A stretch of DNA of 5,733 bases from NCBI GenBank assembly GCA_964533705.1, contig CAZHMN010000129.1, positions 1-5,733 on the forward strand. Direction: 5' to 3'. The notes under the pieces are model-generated. The model ran no database searches, was not told the origin of the DNA, and saw only the letters and a program-made list of their open reading frames with translations. Of the stretch, positions 1 through 5,733 are shown piece after piece. Made by a program: the position numbers and the translations under genes. The number at the start of each line of letters is the position of its first letter. The first letter of the stretch is position 1. Source of the DNA: CAZHMN01 sp964533705 (lineage in GTDB: Bacteria; Electryoneota; B3-LCP).

Positions 1-4
1 TTCT

Positions 5-1261
5 ATGGAAAAAAGTGTCGAAATCATCACCGTCGGCGATGAAATTCTGACCGGACAGGTGGTGAATACCAACGCTGCCTATATCGGGGAACGCCTCACG
101 GCTGCCGGGATTCCCGTCGAATGGATGACGGTGGTGCGGGATCAACGCCAGCCCTTGCTGGATGCTTTCGCCACTGCGGCGGCGAGAGCGAAGGTTATTT
201 TAGTAACGGGTGGGTTGGGGCCAACACCGGACGACGTTACCAAACCCTGTCTGGTTGAGTTCTTCAATGACAAACTGGTCTTGCGAGAAGATCTGCTGAA
301 GAAAGTCGAAAAGCGGTTTACCGACCGTGGCCTGAAACTGCCTGAAGTTTCCCGCGGCCAAGCGGAATTTCCCGCATCAGCGAACGAAATCGCCAATCCC
401 AACGGCACGGCGACGGGAATACACTACTCGCGAGACGGCAGAGAGTGGTTCGCTCTGCCCGGCGTCCCCTATGAAATGCAGGCGATGATTGAGGACTATG
501 TCCTACCCCGATTATTAAAAATCGGCCTGGGCGGACAGGTGGTCATCCGGATTCTACGCACCAGCGGCATCGGCGAGTCTTTCTTGCTGGAGCGTATGAC
601 GCGTTTCGATGAAGCGGCCTCACTGGTGGACGTCGCCTTTCTGCCGCGCTACTTCGGCGTGGATGTAAAACTTAGCTCCAGGGGGGCTGAGCCAACCGAG
701 GTTGAGTGGCGGTTGAAGGAAGCAGAAAAGCTCCTGCTGCCCGACATCGAAGAATATCTGTACGGTTATGATTCCGAAACACTGCCGCAGGTGGTGGGCG
801 GTTTATTAAGGGAGAAGGTTTTCCGCGTCGCTGTGGCGGAATCCTGCACCGGGGGCCTGATCGCCAAGCTCATTACCGATGTGCCCGGTTCCAGCGACTA
901 CTTTGATAGAGGCGCAGTTACCTATTCCAACCAGGCAAAAACGGAACTATTGGGCGTTCCGACATCTATGATCGAGGATTCCGGCGCGGTCAGCGCCTCC
1001 GTCGCCGAATCCATGGCGCGAGGGCTTCTCGAGCGCAGTAACGCTGACGTCACCGTTTCGGTCACAGGCATCGCCGGGCCGACGGGAGGAACTCCGCAGA
1101 AACCGGTAGGGCTGGTCTACATCGCCATAGCTGACCGAAGCGCTTGCCAGGCTCATGAATTACGATTTATCGGAGACCGTGATACGATACGAAAGAGAAC
1201 CGCCGCCGCGGCACTAAAGCTTTTATATGATCGCGTAAAGAATCTTGACTCCAAGGGATAA
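5..1261 (+). CDS. cinA: CinA-like protein: molybdopterin-binding-like domain plus C-terminal PncC-type NMN amidohydrolase domain
   Basis: Full-length two-domain CinA of 418 residues, close to the usual family length. The N-terminal MoCF/COG1058 domain (about 1-170) carries the GDEILTGQ motif at 11-18 and the signature TGGLGPTPDDVT at 68-79. The C-terminal domain (about 260-412) carries AESCTGG at 278-284, whose serine 280 matches the catalytic serine of PncC, then TYSNQAK at 306-312 and VTGIAGPTGG at 353-362. Family members deamidate nicotinamide mononucleotide in pyridine nucleotide salvage, and several also hydrolyse ADP-ribose with the N-terminal domain. Whether this protein does both is inference. 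It is cytosolic, with no signal peptide or membrane segment. The ATG at 5 gives the expected N-terminus, but only four bases precede it, so its Shine-Dalgarno site and upstream neighbour are not visible. Placement just ahead of recA is a common bacterial arrangement. The last codons overlap a candidate promoter for the next genes. Confidence 0.96.
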   Translation: MEKSVEIITVGDEILTGQVVNTNAAYIGERLTAAGIPVEWMTVVRDQRQPLLDAFATAAARAKVILVTGGLGPTPDDVTKPCLVEFFNDKLVLREDLLKKVEKRFTDRGLKLPEVSRGQAEFPASANEIANPNGTATGIHYSRDGREWFALPGVPYEMQAMIEDYVLPRLLKIGLGGQVVIRILRTSGIGESFLLERMTRFDEAASLVDVAFLPRYFGVDVKLSSRGAEPTEVEWRLKEAEKLLLPDIEEYLYGYDSETLPQVVGGLLREKVFRVAVAESCTGGLIAKLITDVPGSSDYFDRGAVTYSNQAKTELLGVPTSMIEDSGAVSASVAESMARGLLERSNADVTVSVTGIAGPTGGTPQKPVGLVYIAIADRSACQAHELRFIGDRDTIRKRTAAAALKLLYDRVKNLDSKG

Positions 1262-1273
1262 ATTTCGTATATT
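1245..1273 (+). promoter_or_regulatory. candidate sigma70-type promoter for thpR-recA-recX
   Basis: TTGACT at 1245-1250 matches TTGACA at five of six positions. TATATT at 1268-1273 matches TATAAT at five of six. They are separated by exactly 17 bp. The -35 lies in the last codons of cinA and the -10 in the AT-rich gap after its stop. Transcription would start near 1280, giving thpR a leader of roughly 38 nt. This is a sequence match only. I saw no E. coli-type (CTGT-N8-ACAG) or Bacillus-type (GAAC-N4-GTTC) LexA operator next to it. Confidence 0.6.
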
Positions 1274-1304
1274 AATTTTTTGATTCAGCAATTCCAGAAA
1301 ATCC

Positions 1305-1310
1305 GGGGAA
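1305..1310 (+). promoter_or_regulatory. ribosome binding site deciding the thpR start
   Basis: GGGGAA is a modest Shine-Dalgarno-like purine run, 7 nt before the CTG at 1318 and 10 nt before the ATT at 1321. It supports initiation here and not at the first canonical start codon, GTG 1465, which would lose the first catalytic motif. The site is weaker than those of recA, the phosphatase or the DUF302 gene. GAATC at 1308-1312 could also pair with GATTC at 1320-1324 across the start codon, a small stem that may be chance. Confidence 0.45.
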
Positions 1311-1317
1311 TCCCACT

Positions 1318-1890
1318 CTGATTCGCAGTTTTATCGCCGTAAGACTGCCATCTGAAATCCACGAGGCACTGGCGGATTTACAGAAAGAGCTCCGCGAGTT
1401 TGTCCCTCGGGCTCGCTGGACCCGGCCCGAGGGAATTCACCTGACGCTGAAATTCCTGGGTAATGTGGAAGAAAACATAGTCAGCGAGGTCGCCTCCGCT
1501 CTGGATGGGGTCGCTTCCGGGCAACAACCGTTTGAGCTTGAATTTCAGGGCGTAGGCGCCTTTCCCCGCCTGGCTTCTCCACGCGTCCTCTGGGTGGGCA
1601 TTCAGCACAGAGAGGAATTGATAAGACTGCAAAAAGATGTCGAAAATACCATCGCTCCTCTTGGATTTCCTACCGAAAAAAGGTCGTTTCGGGGACATCT
1701 GACGCTGGCTCGCTTGAAGGGTGAACGCTGGCCCGAGGAGTGGCGGCGTAGATTTCTCGAATTAGCACGAATTACGGACGGTAGAACTCTCCCTGTGGAT
1801 CGGATCATTCTCTTTCGCAGCGATCTGAAGCCGGGAGGAGCAGTTTATACACAGCTGCATGTCAGCGCGTTTGCGGGCAGCTCGAGCTAA
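1318..1890 (+). CDS. thpR: RNA 2',3'-cyclic phosphodiesterase (2H phosphoesterase, LigT/ThpR family), non-AUG start
   Basis: The 190-residue product has both HxTx motifs of the 2H phosphoesterase superfamily: HLTL at 41-44 and HLTL at 127-130. The two catalytic histidines are H41 and H127. It also has the family-like N-terminus IRSFIAVRLP, a GAFP segment at 80-83 and RVLWVGI at 89-95. Family enzymes open 2',3'-cyclic phosphate RNA ends to 2'-phosphates, and some ligate tRNA halves in vitro. The protein is cytosolic. From the upstream stop at 1273 to residue 49 the frame has no ATG, GTG or TTG. The first canonical start, GTG 1465, would delete H41 and strand 1, so CTG 1318 is chosen, with ATT 1321 as the alternative. 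The family assignment is firm and the exact start is inferred. The gene follows cinA by 56 bp and precedes recA by 73 bp. Confidence 0.9.
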   Translation: MIRSFIAVRLPSEIHEALADLQKELREFVPRARWTRPEGIHLTLKFLGNVEENIVSEVASALDGVASGQQPFELEFQGVGAFPRLASPRVLWVGIQHREELIRLQKDVENTIAPLGFPTEKRSFRGHLTLARLKGERWPEEWRRRFLELARITDGRTLPVDRIILFRSDLKPGGAVYTQLHVSAFAGSSS

Positions 1891-1963
1891 AAAGCAGTCC
1901 GCTCAGTCAACAAATCAAATTTTTATAAAATAATTAAATACAACTAACCCTAAGGAGACAGCA
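1891..1963 (+). promoter_or_regulatory. AT-rich recA leader with Shine-Dalgarno site
   Basis: This 73-bp gap changes from mixed sequence to strongly AT-rich DNA around 1911-1946. It contains a 13-nt dyad (ATTTT-TAT-AAAAT, 1919-1931) and TAAAAT at 1926-1931, which resembles a -10 element, but no matching -35 at 16-18 bp. AAGGAG at 1952-1957, 6 nt before the recA ATG, is a strong Shine-Dalgarno site. A recA-proximal promoter or operator is possible but not demonstrated. I found no LexA box of the E. coli or Bacillus type. Confidence 0.35.
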
Positions 1964-2966
<1,003 letters not shown>

Positions 2967-2974
<8 letters not shown>

Positions 2975-3524
2975 ATCCGCCCGCCGCGGATCGAAGTCCC
3001 CCCCGAGAACAGCTTTCGATGACGCCTGCCGGTCGCTGGCCAGACGCCGATTAACGGAAGCTGAACTCCGCAAGCGATTATCCAAGCGCCATTCTGATAG
3101 CGAGATCGAAGAGGCGCTGAAGAAACTCCGGGAATACCACTTCGTTGATGATGAGGCCCTGATCGCTGATTATACGAGGGATCGGCTAAGGCTTTCCCCT
3201 CGCAGCGCTGAACTGATCGAAACCGAACTCTACCGCCGGGGAATCGAACCGGAGGATTTCCGCCGGGTCTTCGAAGGCGAATTTCCCGACTACGACGAGA
3301 TGGAGGTCGCCCGGCGTGCCCTCCAGACGAAGTTGAAAACCCTGATGAAATCCTCACAGCAGGGCCGCTCCCAAGAGGAGAGCTCACGCCTCCGCGAGCG
3401 CGCCCTGCGTTTTTTACACAGCCGGGGGTTCTCGTACGAGGTGATGAAAGAGGTTTGGGAGCGGTTCGGCAACATCACAGATCTTTCAGATGAGGACAAT
3501 TCCAACACTAACAATGCATTATAG
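2967..3524 (+). CDS. recX: RecA regulatory protein RecX
   Basis: A 185-residue, charged, helical protein with the RecX three-helix repeat pattern: ACRSLARRRLTEAELRKRL at 20-38, a VDDEALIADYTRDR segment at 60-73, and a C-terminal repeat ending in RGFSYEVMKEVWERF (153-167). RecX binds in the groove of RecA filaments and modulates, usually inhibits, RecA activity. An N-terminal basic stretch (1-14) and an acidic, Asn-rich tail (172-185) flank the core. The ATG lies inside the recA 3' end, giving an 8-bp overlap in another frame, with no strong Shine-Dalgarno site. Translation is therefore probably coupled to termination of recA. In many bacteria alaS follows recX; here a signalling phosphatase gene follows instead. 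Confidence 0.95.
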
Positions 3525-3561
3525 GCGCTCAGTTTGGTATCCGATGAGGAGGAAGTATTAA

Positions 3562-4548
3562 ATGGGTGAAATTAGGGATAAATTCCTCCGCGAGCTGTTA
3601 ATTGAACGACGCAGGAGCCTGGAAGAGGCGATCTCCAAATTCAAAGAATCCGAGCGACTCGTCCAATTATTGAATGAGATTGATGCGGCGCTGAAGCGAA
3701 TGCGTGAAGGGACTTTCGGTTTATGCGAAGTTTGTCAGGAGCCGATTGAAGAAGAACGGTTGATTAACGATCCTCTGATCACCGCTTGCCTCGACCATCT
3801 CACGGCCGAACAACAACGCGCCTTAGAGGAGGATCTTGATCTGGCTTCGCGAATCCAGTCAAAACTACTCCCGAAGCAGAATCTAAACCTGAATGGGTGG
3901 GAAATCTGTTACCAGTACGAACCGGCGGGCATCGTCAGCGGAGATTATCTGGATCTGGTCATTCCGCAAACTGAAGATGGTATGCTTTTTTTCCTGCTCG
4001 GGGACGTAGCAGGTAAAGGAATTTCGGCATCAATGCTGATGGCACACTTGCATGCCATCTTTCGCAGCCTCATCTCCGCCGGCACACCTGTCCAACAGTT
4101 GGTCACCCAGGCGAACCGAATTTTCTGTGAGAGCACATTGTCAACGCACTTTGCAACTCTCGTGTTCGCCCGGGCGGATCATTCAGGGAGGATTGAAATC
4201 TGCAATGCGGGACATTGTGCTCCCCTATTGCTGCAAAAACAGGGCGTCACAGCGCTGGATGCCACCGGTTTACCTATCGGGATGTTCTGTGAAGGTGGAT
4301 ATACAACGAGAGAGGTTCAATTAGGCAGCGGGGACTGCCTCCTGTTATACACGGATGGATTAACGGAGACCGTTAATGGTGATAAGACGGAATACGGCGA
4401 GGAGCGATTGGTCAAACTAGTTGCGGATTTTCATGAATTATCGCCGCAGGCGATGATCAAAGCCTGCCTGGAAGACCTGCGAGGTTTTCAATCCGGCACG
4501 CCGAAGGTGGACGACTTGACCATTATGGTGATTCGGCGGGCGGTTTAG
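3562..4548 (+). CDS. DksA/TraR-type zinc finger fused to SpoIIE/RsbU-type PP2C serine phosphatase
   Basis: A 328-residue soluble fusion. Residues 1-50 form a charged, probably coiled-coil helical segment. Residues 51-79 match the DksA/TraR zinc finger: GTFGLCEVC, then EPIEEERL, with ligands C55, C58, C76 and a final H79 where a cysteine is usual. Residues about 85-328 form a PP2C-like domain of the SpoIIE/RsbU class, with EDLDLASRIQSKLLP as the family entry helix. Its motifs are SGDYLD (D128), GDVAGKG (D148), CNAGHCAPLL at 214-223, YTDGLTE (D265) and DDLTIMVI (D317, D318). All expected metal-binding aspartates are present, so an active Mn/Mg-dependent phosphatase is predicted. Known relatives dephosphorylate anti-sigma factor antagonists. 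The substrate here is unknown, and no STAS or HATPase gene is in the window. AGGAGG at 3547-3552, 9 nt before ATG, supports the start and strong translation. The N-terminal module might sense redox state or zinc or bind RNA polymerase; that is inference. Confidence 0.9.
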   Translation: MGEIRDKFLRELLIERRRSLEEAISKFKESERLVQLLNEIDAALKRMREGTFGLCEVCQEPIEEERLINDPLITACLDHLTAEQQRALEEDLDLASRIQSKLLPKQNLNLNGWEICYQYEPAGIVSGDYLDLVIPQTEDGMLFFLLGDVAGKGISASMLMAHLHAIFRSLISAGTPVQQLVTQANRIFCESTLSTHFATLVFARADHSGRIEICNAGHCAPLLLQKQGVTALDATGLPIGMFCEGGYTTREVQLGSGDCLLLYTDGLTETVNGDKTEYGEERLVKLVADFHELSPQAMIKACLEDLRGFQSGTPKVDDLTIMVIRRAV

Positions 4549-4607
4549 GCGTACCGCTGGTCGGTGCGCAGTCAATTTCAAACAATCATAATACAGGAGG
4601 ACATTCC

Positions 4608-4994
4608 ATGTCTTACTACTTTTCCAAACGCATTAATTCAACTTTCCATGATGCCGTTGACCGGGTGACGGAAGAGCTGAAGAAGGAGGGTTTCGGCATC
4701 CTGACCGAAATTGACGTCAAGGCCACCTTGAAGAAAAAGCTCGACGTGGATTTCCATCCGTATATGATTCTTGGCGCCTGCAATCCCTCATTTGCCTATA
4801 AGGCTCTGCAAGCCGAAAACAGGATCGGAACCATGCTGCCGTGCAACGTCATCGTCCAGGAACTGCCGGACGGCCAGGTTGAAATCGCCGCCGTAGATCC
4901 CATCGCTTCCATGCAGGCGGTTGACAATCCCGCCTTGGGCGGCATCGCCGGGGAGGTTCAGGCGAAACTGAAAAAGGTAATCGTCAGCCTATAG
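4608..4994 (+). CDS. DUF302 domain protein
   Basis: A 128-residue single-domain protein with the typical length and motifs of DUF302: an N-terminal segment with a helix such as FHDAVDRVTEELKKEGFGIL (13-32), EIDVKATLKKKL at 34-45, ILGACNP at 54-60 with C58, MLPCNV at 76-81 with C79, and VDPIASM at 96-102. Structures of the family show a compact alpha/beta fold that dimerises. No biochemical role is firmly established, and none is assigned here. There is no signal peptide or membrane segment, so it is likely cytosolic. The two cysteines sit at conserved family positions and could be relevant to metal or redox chemistry, which is inference. AGGAGG at 4595-4600, 7 nt before ATG, fixes the start. 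The gene lies 59 bp after the phosphatase and 12 bp before the ABM-like gene, so the last two are probably cotranscribed. Confidence 0.88.
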   Translation: MSYYFSKRINSTFHDAVDRVTEELKKEGFGILTEIDVKATLKKKLDVDFHPYMILGACNPSFAYKALQAENRIGTMLPCNVIVQELPDGQVEIAAVDPIASMQAVDNPALGGIAGEVQAKLKKVIVSL

Positions 4995-5006
4995 TCGAAG
5001 GGAATT

Positions 5007-5288
5007 ATGTTCTTCCATATCTCTATCCACCGGCCTAAGCCGGGCAAGGAGGCGGTTTTAATCGAGTCGATGCACCGCTTCGGGGAAGCCTGCATGATGC
5101 AGGAGGGGTCTCGCGGGGCGAACGTCATACATGACGAAGAGAGGGGCATCTTGATTGGATTGGCTGTGTGGGATTCCAGAGAGGAGTGGGAAGAAGCGCA
5201 GCCTGCCATGTTGAAAGCCGTCGAGAATGATCCCTTCGAAGAATGGGAGAAAGAACCACCACAGGTGTATCATGGGGAAGGGGTGTAA
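5007..5288 (+). CDS. small ABM-like (dimeric alpha/beta barrel) protein
   Basis: A 93-residue soluble protein with the beta-alpha-beta-beta-alpha pattern of antibiotic biosynthesis monooxygenase-like proteins. A first strand FFHISIHRPKPGKE (2-15) leads into a helix around 16-33. Strands follow near GANVIHDEERG and ILIGLAVWDSREEWEEA (48-64), with the recurrent family pattern of a tryptophan-containing strand before a helix. The tail is acidic. Proteins of this fold dimerise and range from cofactor-free monooxygenases to haem-degrading enzymes and proteins with no known activity. No catalytic residue can be assigned, so the call is a fold-level guess. The ATG has a GAAGGGA site at 4997-5003 with a short 3-nt spacer and lies 12 bp after the DUF302 stop, suggesting coupled expression with that gene. 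The RAYT gene starts 9 bp after the stop. Confidence 0.65.
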   Translation: MFFHISIHRPKPGKEAVLIESMHRFGEACMMQEGSRGANVIHDEERGILIGLAVWDSREEWEEAQPAMLKAVENDPFEEWEKEPPQVYHGEGV

Positions 5289-5328
5289 GCTTTTTCAATG
5301 GATCTTTCTGACAATTGCAGCTTATACC
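5282..5328 (+). promoter_or_regulatory. inverted repeat spanning the transposase start
   Basis: GGTGTAAGCT at 5282-5291 pairs with AGCTTATACC at 5319-5328: nine Watson-Crick pairs plus one G-U wobble, around a 27-nt loop containing the transposase ATG at 5298. On RNA this could hold the start region in a structure, and no good Shine-Dalgarno site lies close to that ATG. It is reminiscent of translational control in IS200-type elements. The role is inferred and the repeat could be chance. Confidence 0.3.
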
Positions 5329-5733
5329 GCCGCTCAATCCGCCTAAGAGGATACGATTATTCCCAAGAGGGGGTATATTACCTGACGATATGCGCGAAGG
5401 ATCGGGAATGCCTCTTCGGTGAGGTGGTGGACGGTGAAATGCGATTATCCGATTTCGGGGAGATAGTCAAACGACATTGGTTAGAAATACGAAACCATTT
5501 TCATCACATTATACAGGACATATTTGTCGTCATGCCGAACCATGTTCACGGTGTATTGGTTATATTCTATGATGATGACAGATTGGATGTAGGGGCACGG
5601 CATGCCGTGCCCCTACGACCATATCAAACAGAACAGTTCCGCAAACCTGTTCCTGGATCAATACCTACTATCATCCGTTCTTTCAAATCCGCCGTTACAA
5701 AACGAATCAACGAGATGCGTAACACGCCCGGCG
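5298..5733 (+). CDS. REP-associated tyrosine transposase (RAYT, Y1_Tnp/IS200-like), 3' end beyond window
   Basis: The first 145 codons of a RAYT; the frame is open to the window edge. It shows the family opening YRRSIRLRGYDYSQEGVYYL (10-29), TICAKDRECLFGEV (30-43), a GEMRLSDFG segment (46-54) and the HUH-type metal-binding motif MPNHVHG at 79-85 with H82 and H84. SIPTIIRSFKSAVTKRIN (121-138) follows. The single catalytic tyrosine normally lies further downstream and is not visible. RAYTs are domesticated relatives of IS200/IS605 transposases that bind and cut single-stranded REP hairpins. ATG 5298 is the only plausible start, with a poor Shine-Dalgarno context. Bases 5461-5580 have about 36% G+C by hand count, clearly below recA, hinting at separate acquisition. 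An in-frame palindrome interrupts the variable region after the HVH motif at residues 98-107. Confidence 0.93.
   Translation, partial: MDLSDNCSLYRRSIRLRGYDYSQEGVYYLTICAKDRECLFGEVVDGEMRLSDFGEIVKRHWLEIRNHFHHIIQDIFVVMPNHVHGVLVIFYDDDRLDVGARHAVPLRPYQTEQFRKPVPGSIPTIIRSFKSAVTKRINEMRNTPG
5589..5616. repeat. perfect 28-bp REP-like palindrome inside the RAYT reading frame
   Basis: The half-site GTAGGGGCACGGCA (5589-5602) is followed directly by its exact reverse complement (5603-5616), with no mismatch and no spacer. It has 20 G+C of 28, set in AT-rich flanks. Both strands begin with GTAG, the tetranucleotide at the foot of E. coli REP hairpins recognised by TnpA-REP. It is translated in frame as VGARHAVPLR (transposase residues 98-107), in a part of the family that is normally variable. 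It is probably a copy of a dispersed REP-like element, but only one copy lies in this window. Confidence 0.8.

Noticed and set aside
1262..1317. Rho-independent terminator after cinA
   Set aside because: The T-run at 1276-1281 has no preceding GC-rich stem, and the region fits a promoter and leader better.
1378..1698. 106-codon minus-strand open frame within thpR
   Set aside because: It is fully antisense to thpR, whose motifs are conserved on the plus strand, and its translation resembles no family I know.
1465..1890. Shorter thpR version starting at GTG 1465
   Set aside because: It would lose residues 1-49, including the first HxTx motif and the conserved N-terminal strand, all clearly encoded upstream in the same frame.
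4052..4324. 90-codon plus-strand open frame inside the phosphatase gene
   Set aside because: It is in another frame within the PP2C core, and its Ser/Pro/Arg-rich translation shows no motif.
4587..4592. CATAAT as a -10 box for the DUF302 gene
   Set aside because: No -35-like hexamer lies 16-18 bp upstream, and transcription would begin at the Shine-Dalgarno site, leaving almost no leader.
5089..5103. Short hairpin CCTGCA-TGA-TGCAGG
   Set aside because: It lies inside the ABM-like coding region, has only a 6-bp stem and no following T-run, so it is neither a terminator nor a repeat of note.

Overview
The window is a gene-dense bacterial chromosome segment of moderate GC content, with every supported gene on the + strand. 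The left two thirds is a housekeeping block in the order cinA, thpR, recA, recX. It is followed by a zinc-finger/PP2C phosphatase fusion, two small conserved proteins (DUF302 and an ABM-like alpha/beta-barrel protein), and the 5' part of a REP-associated tyrosine transposase (RAYT) that runs off the right edge. The taxon cannot be fixed from sequence alone. A near-consensus sigma70-type promoter and strong Shine-Dalgarno sites point to a bacterium with standard initiation signals. A Gram-negative or candidate-phylum lineage, for example in the FCB area, is only a guess.

Layout: cinA (5-1261) ends inside a strong candidate promoter (-35 at 1245-1250, -10 at 1268-1273). That promoter would drive thpR (1318-1890, apparently starting at a non-AUG CTG or ATT codon), recA (1964-2974) and recX (2967-3524, overlapping recA by 8 bp). 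After a 37-bp gap with a strong Shine-Dalgarno site comes the DksA/TraR zinc finger-PP2C protein (3562-4548). The DUF302 gene (4608-4994) and ABM-like gene (5007-5288) form a close pair. The RAYT gene (5298-5733, partial) starts 9 bp later in more AT-rich DNA.

Functionally, the left block joins nucleotide or NAD-metabolite housekeeping (CinA), RNA-end processing (ThpR) and recombinational repair with its modulator (RecA/RecX). The phosphatase looks like a cytoplasmic SpoIIE/RsbU-type signalling enzyme whose sensor has been replaced by a helical DksA/TraR-type zinc-binding module. No anti-sigma factor or STAS partner lies in the window.

The most unusual feature is a perfect 28-bp GC-rich palindrome with GTAG at both 5' feet. 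It lies in frame inside the RAYT reading frame, where a REP-like substrate sequence appears to have entered the gene of its own presumed processing enzyme. The zinc-finger/PP2C fusion is second. No tRNA, rRNA, CRISPR array or convincing rho-independent terminator was seen, and no stretch over 300 bases lacks a gene.
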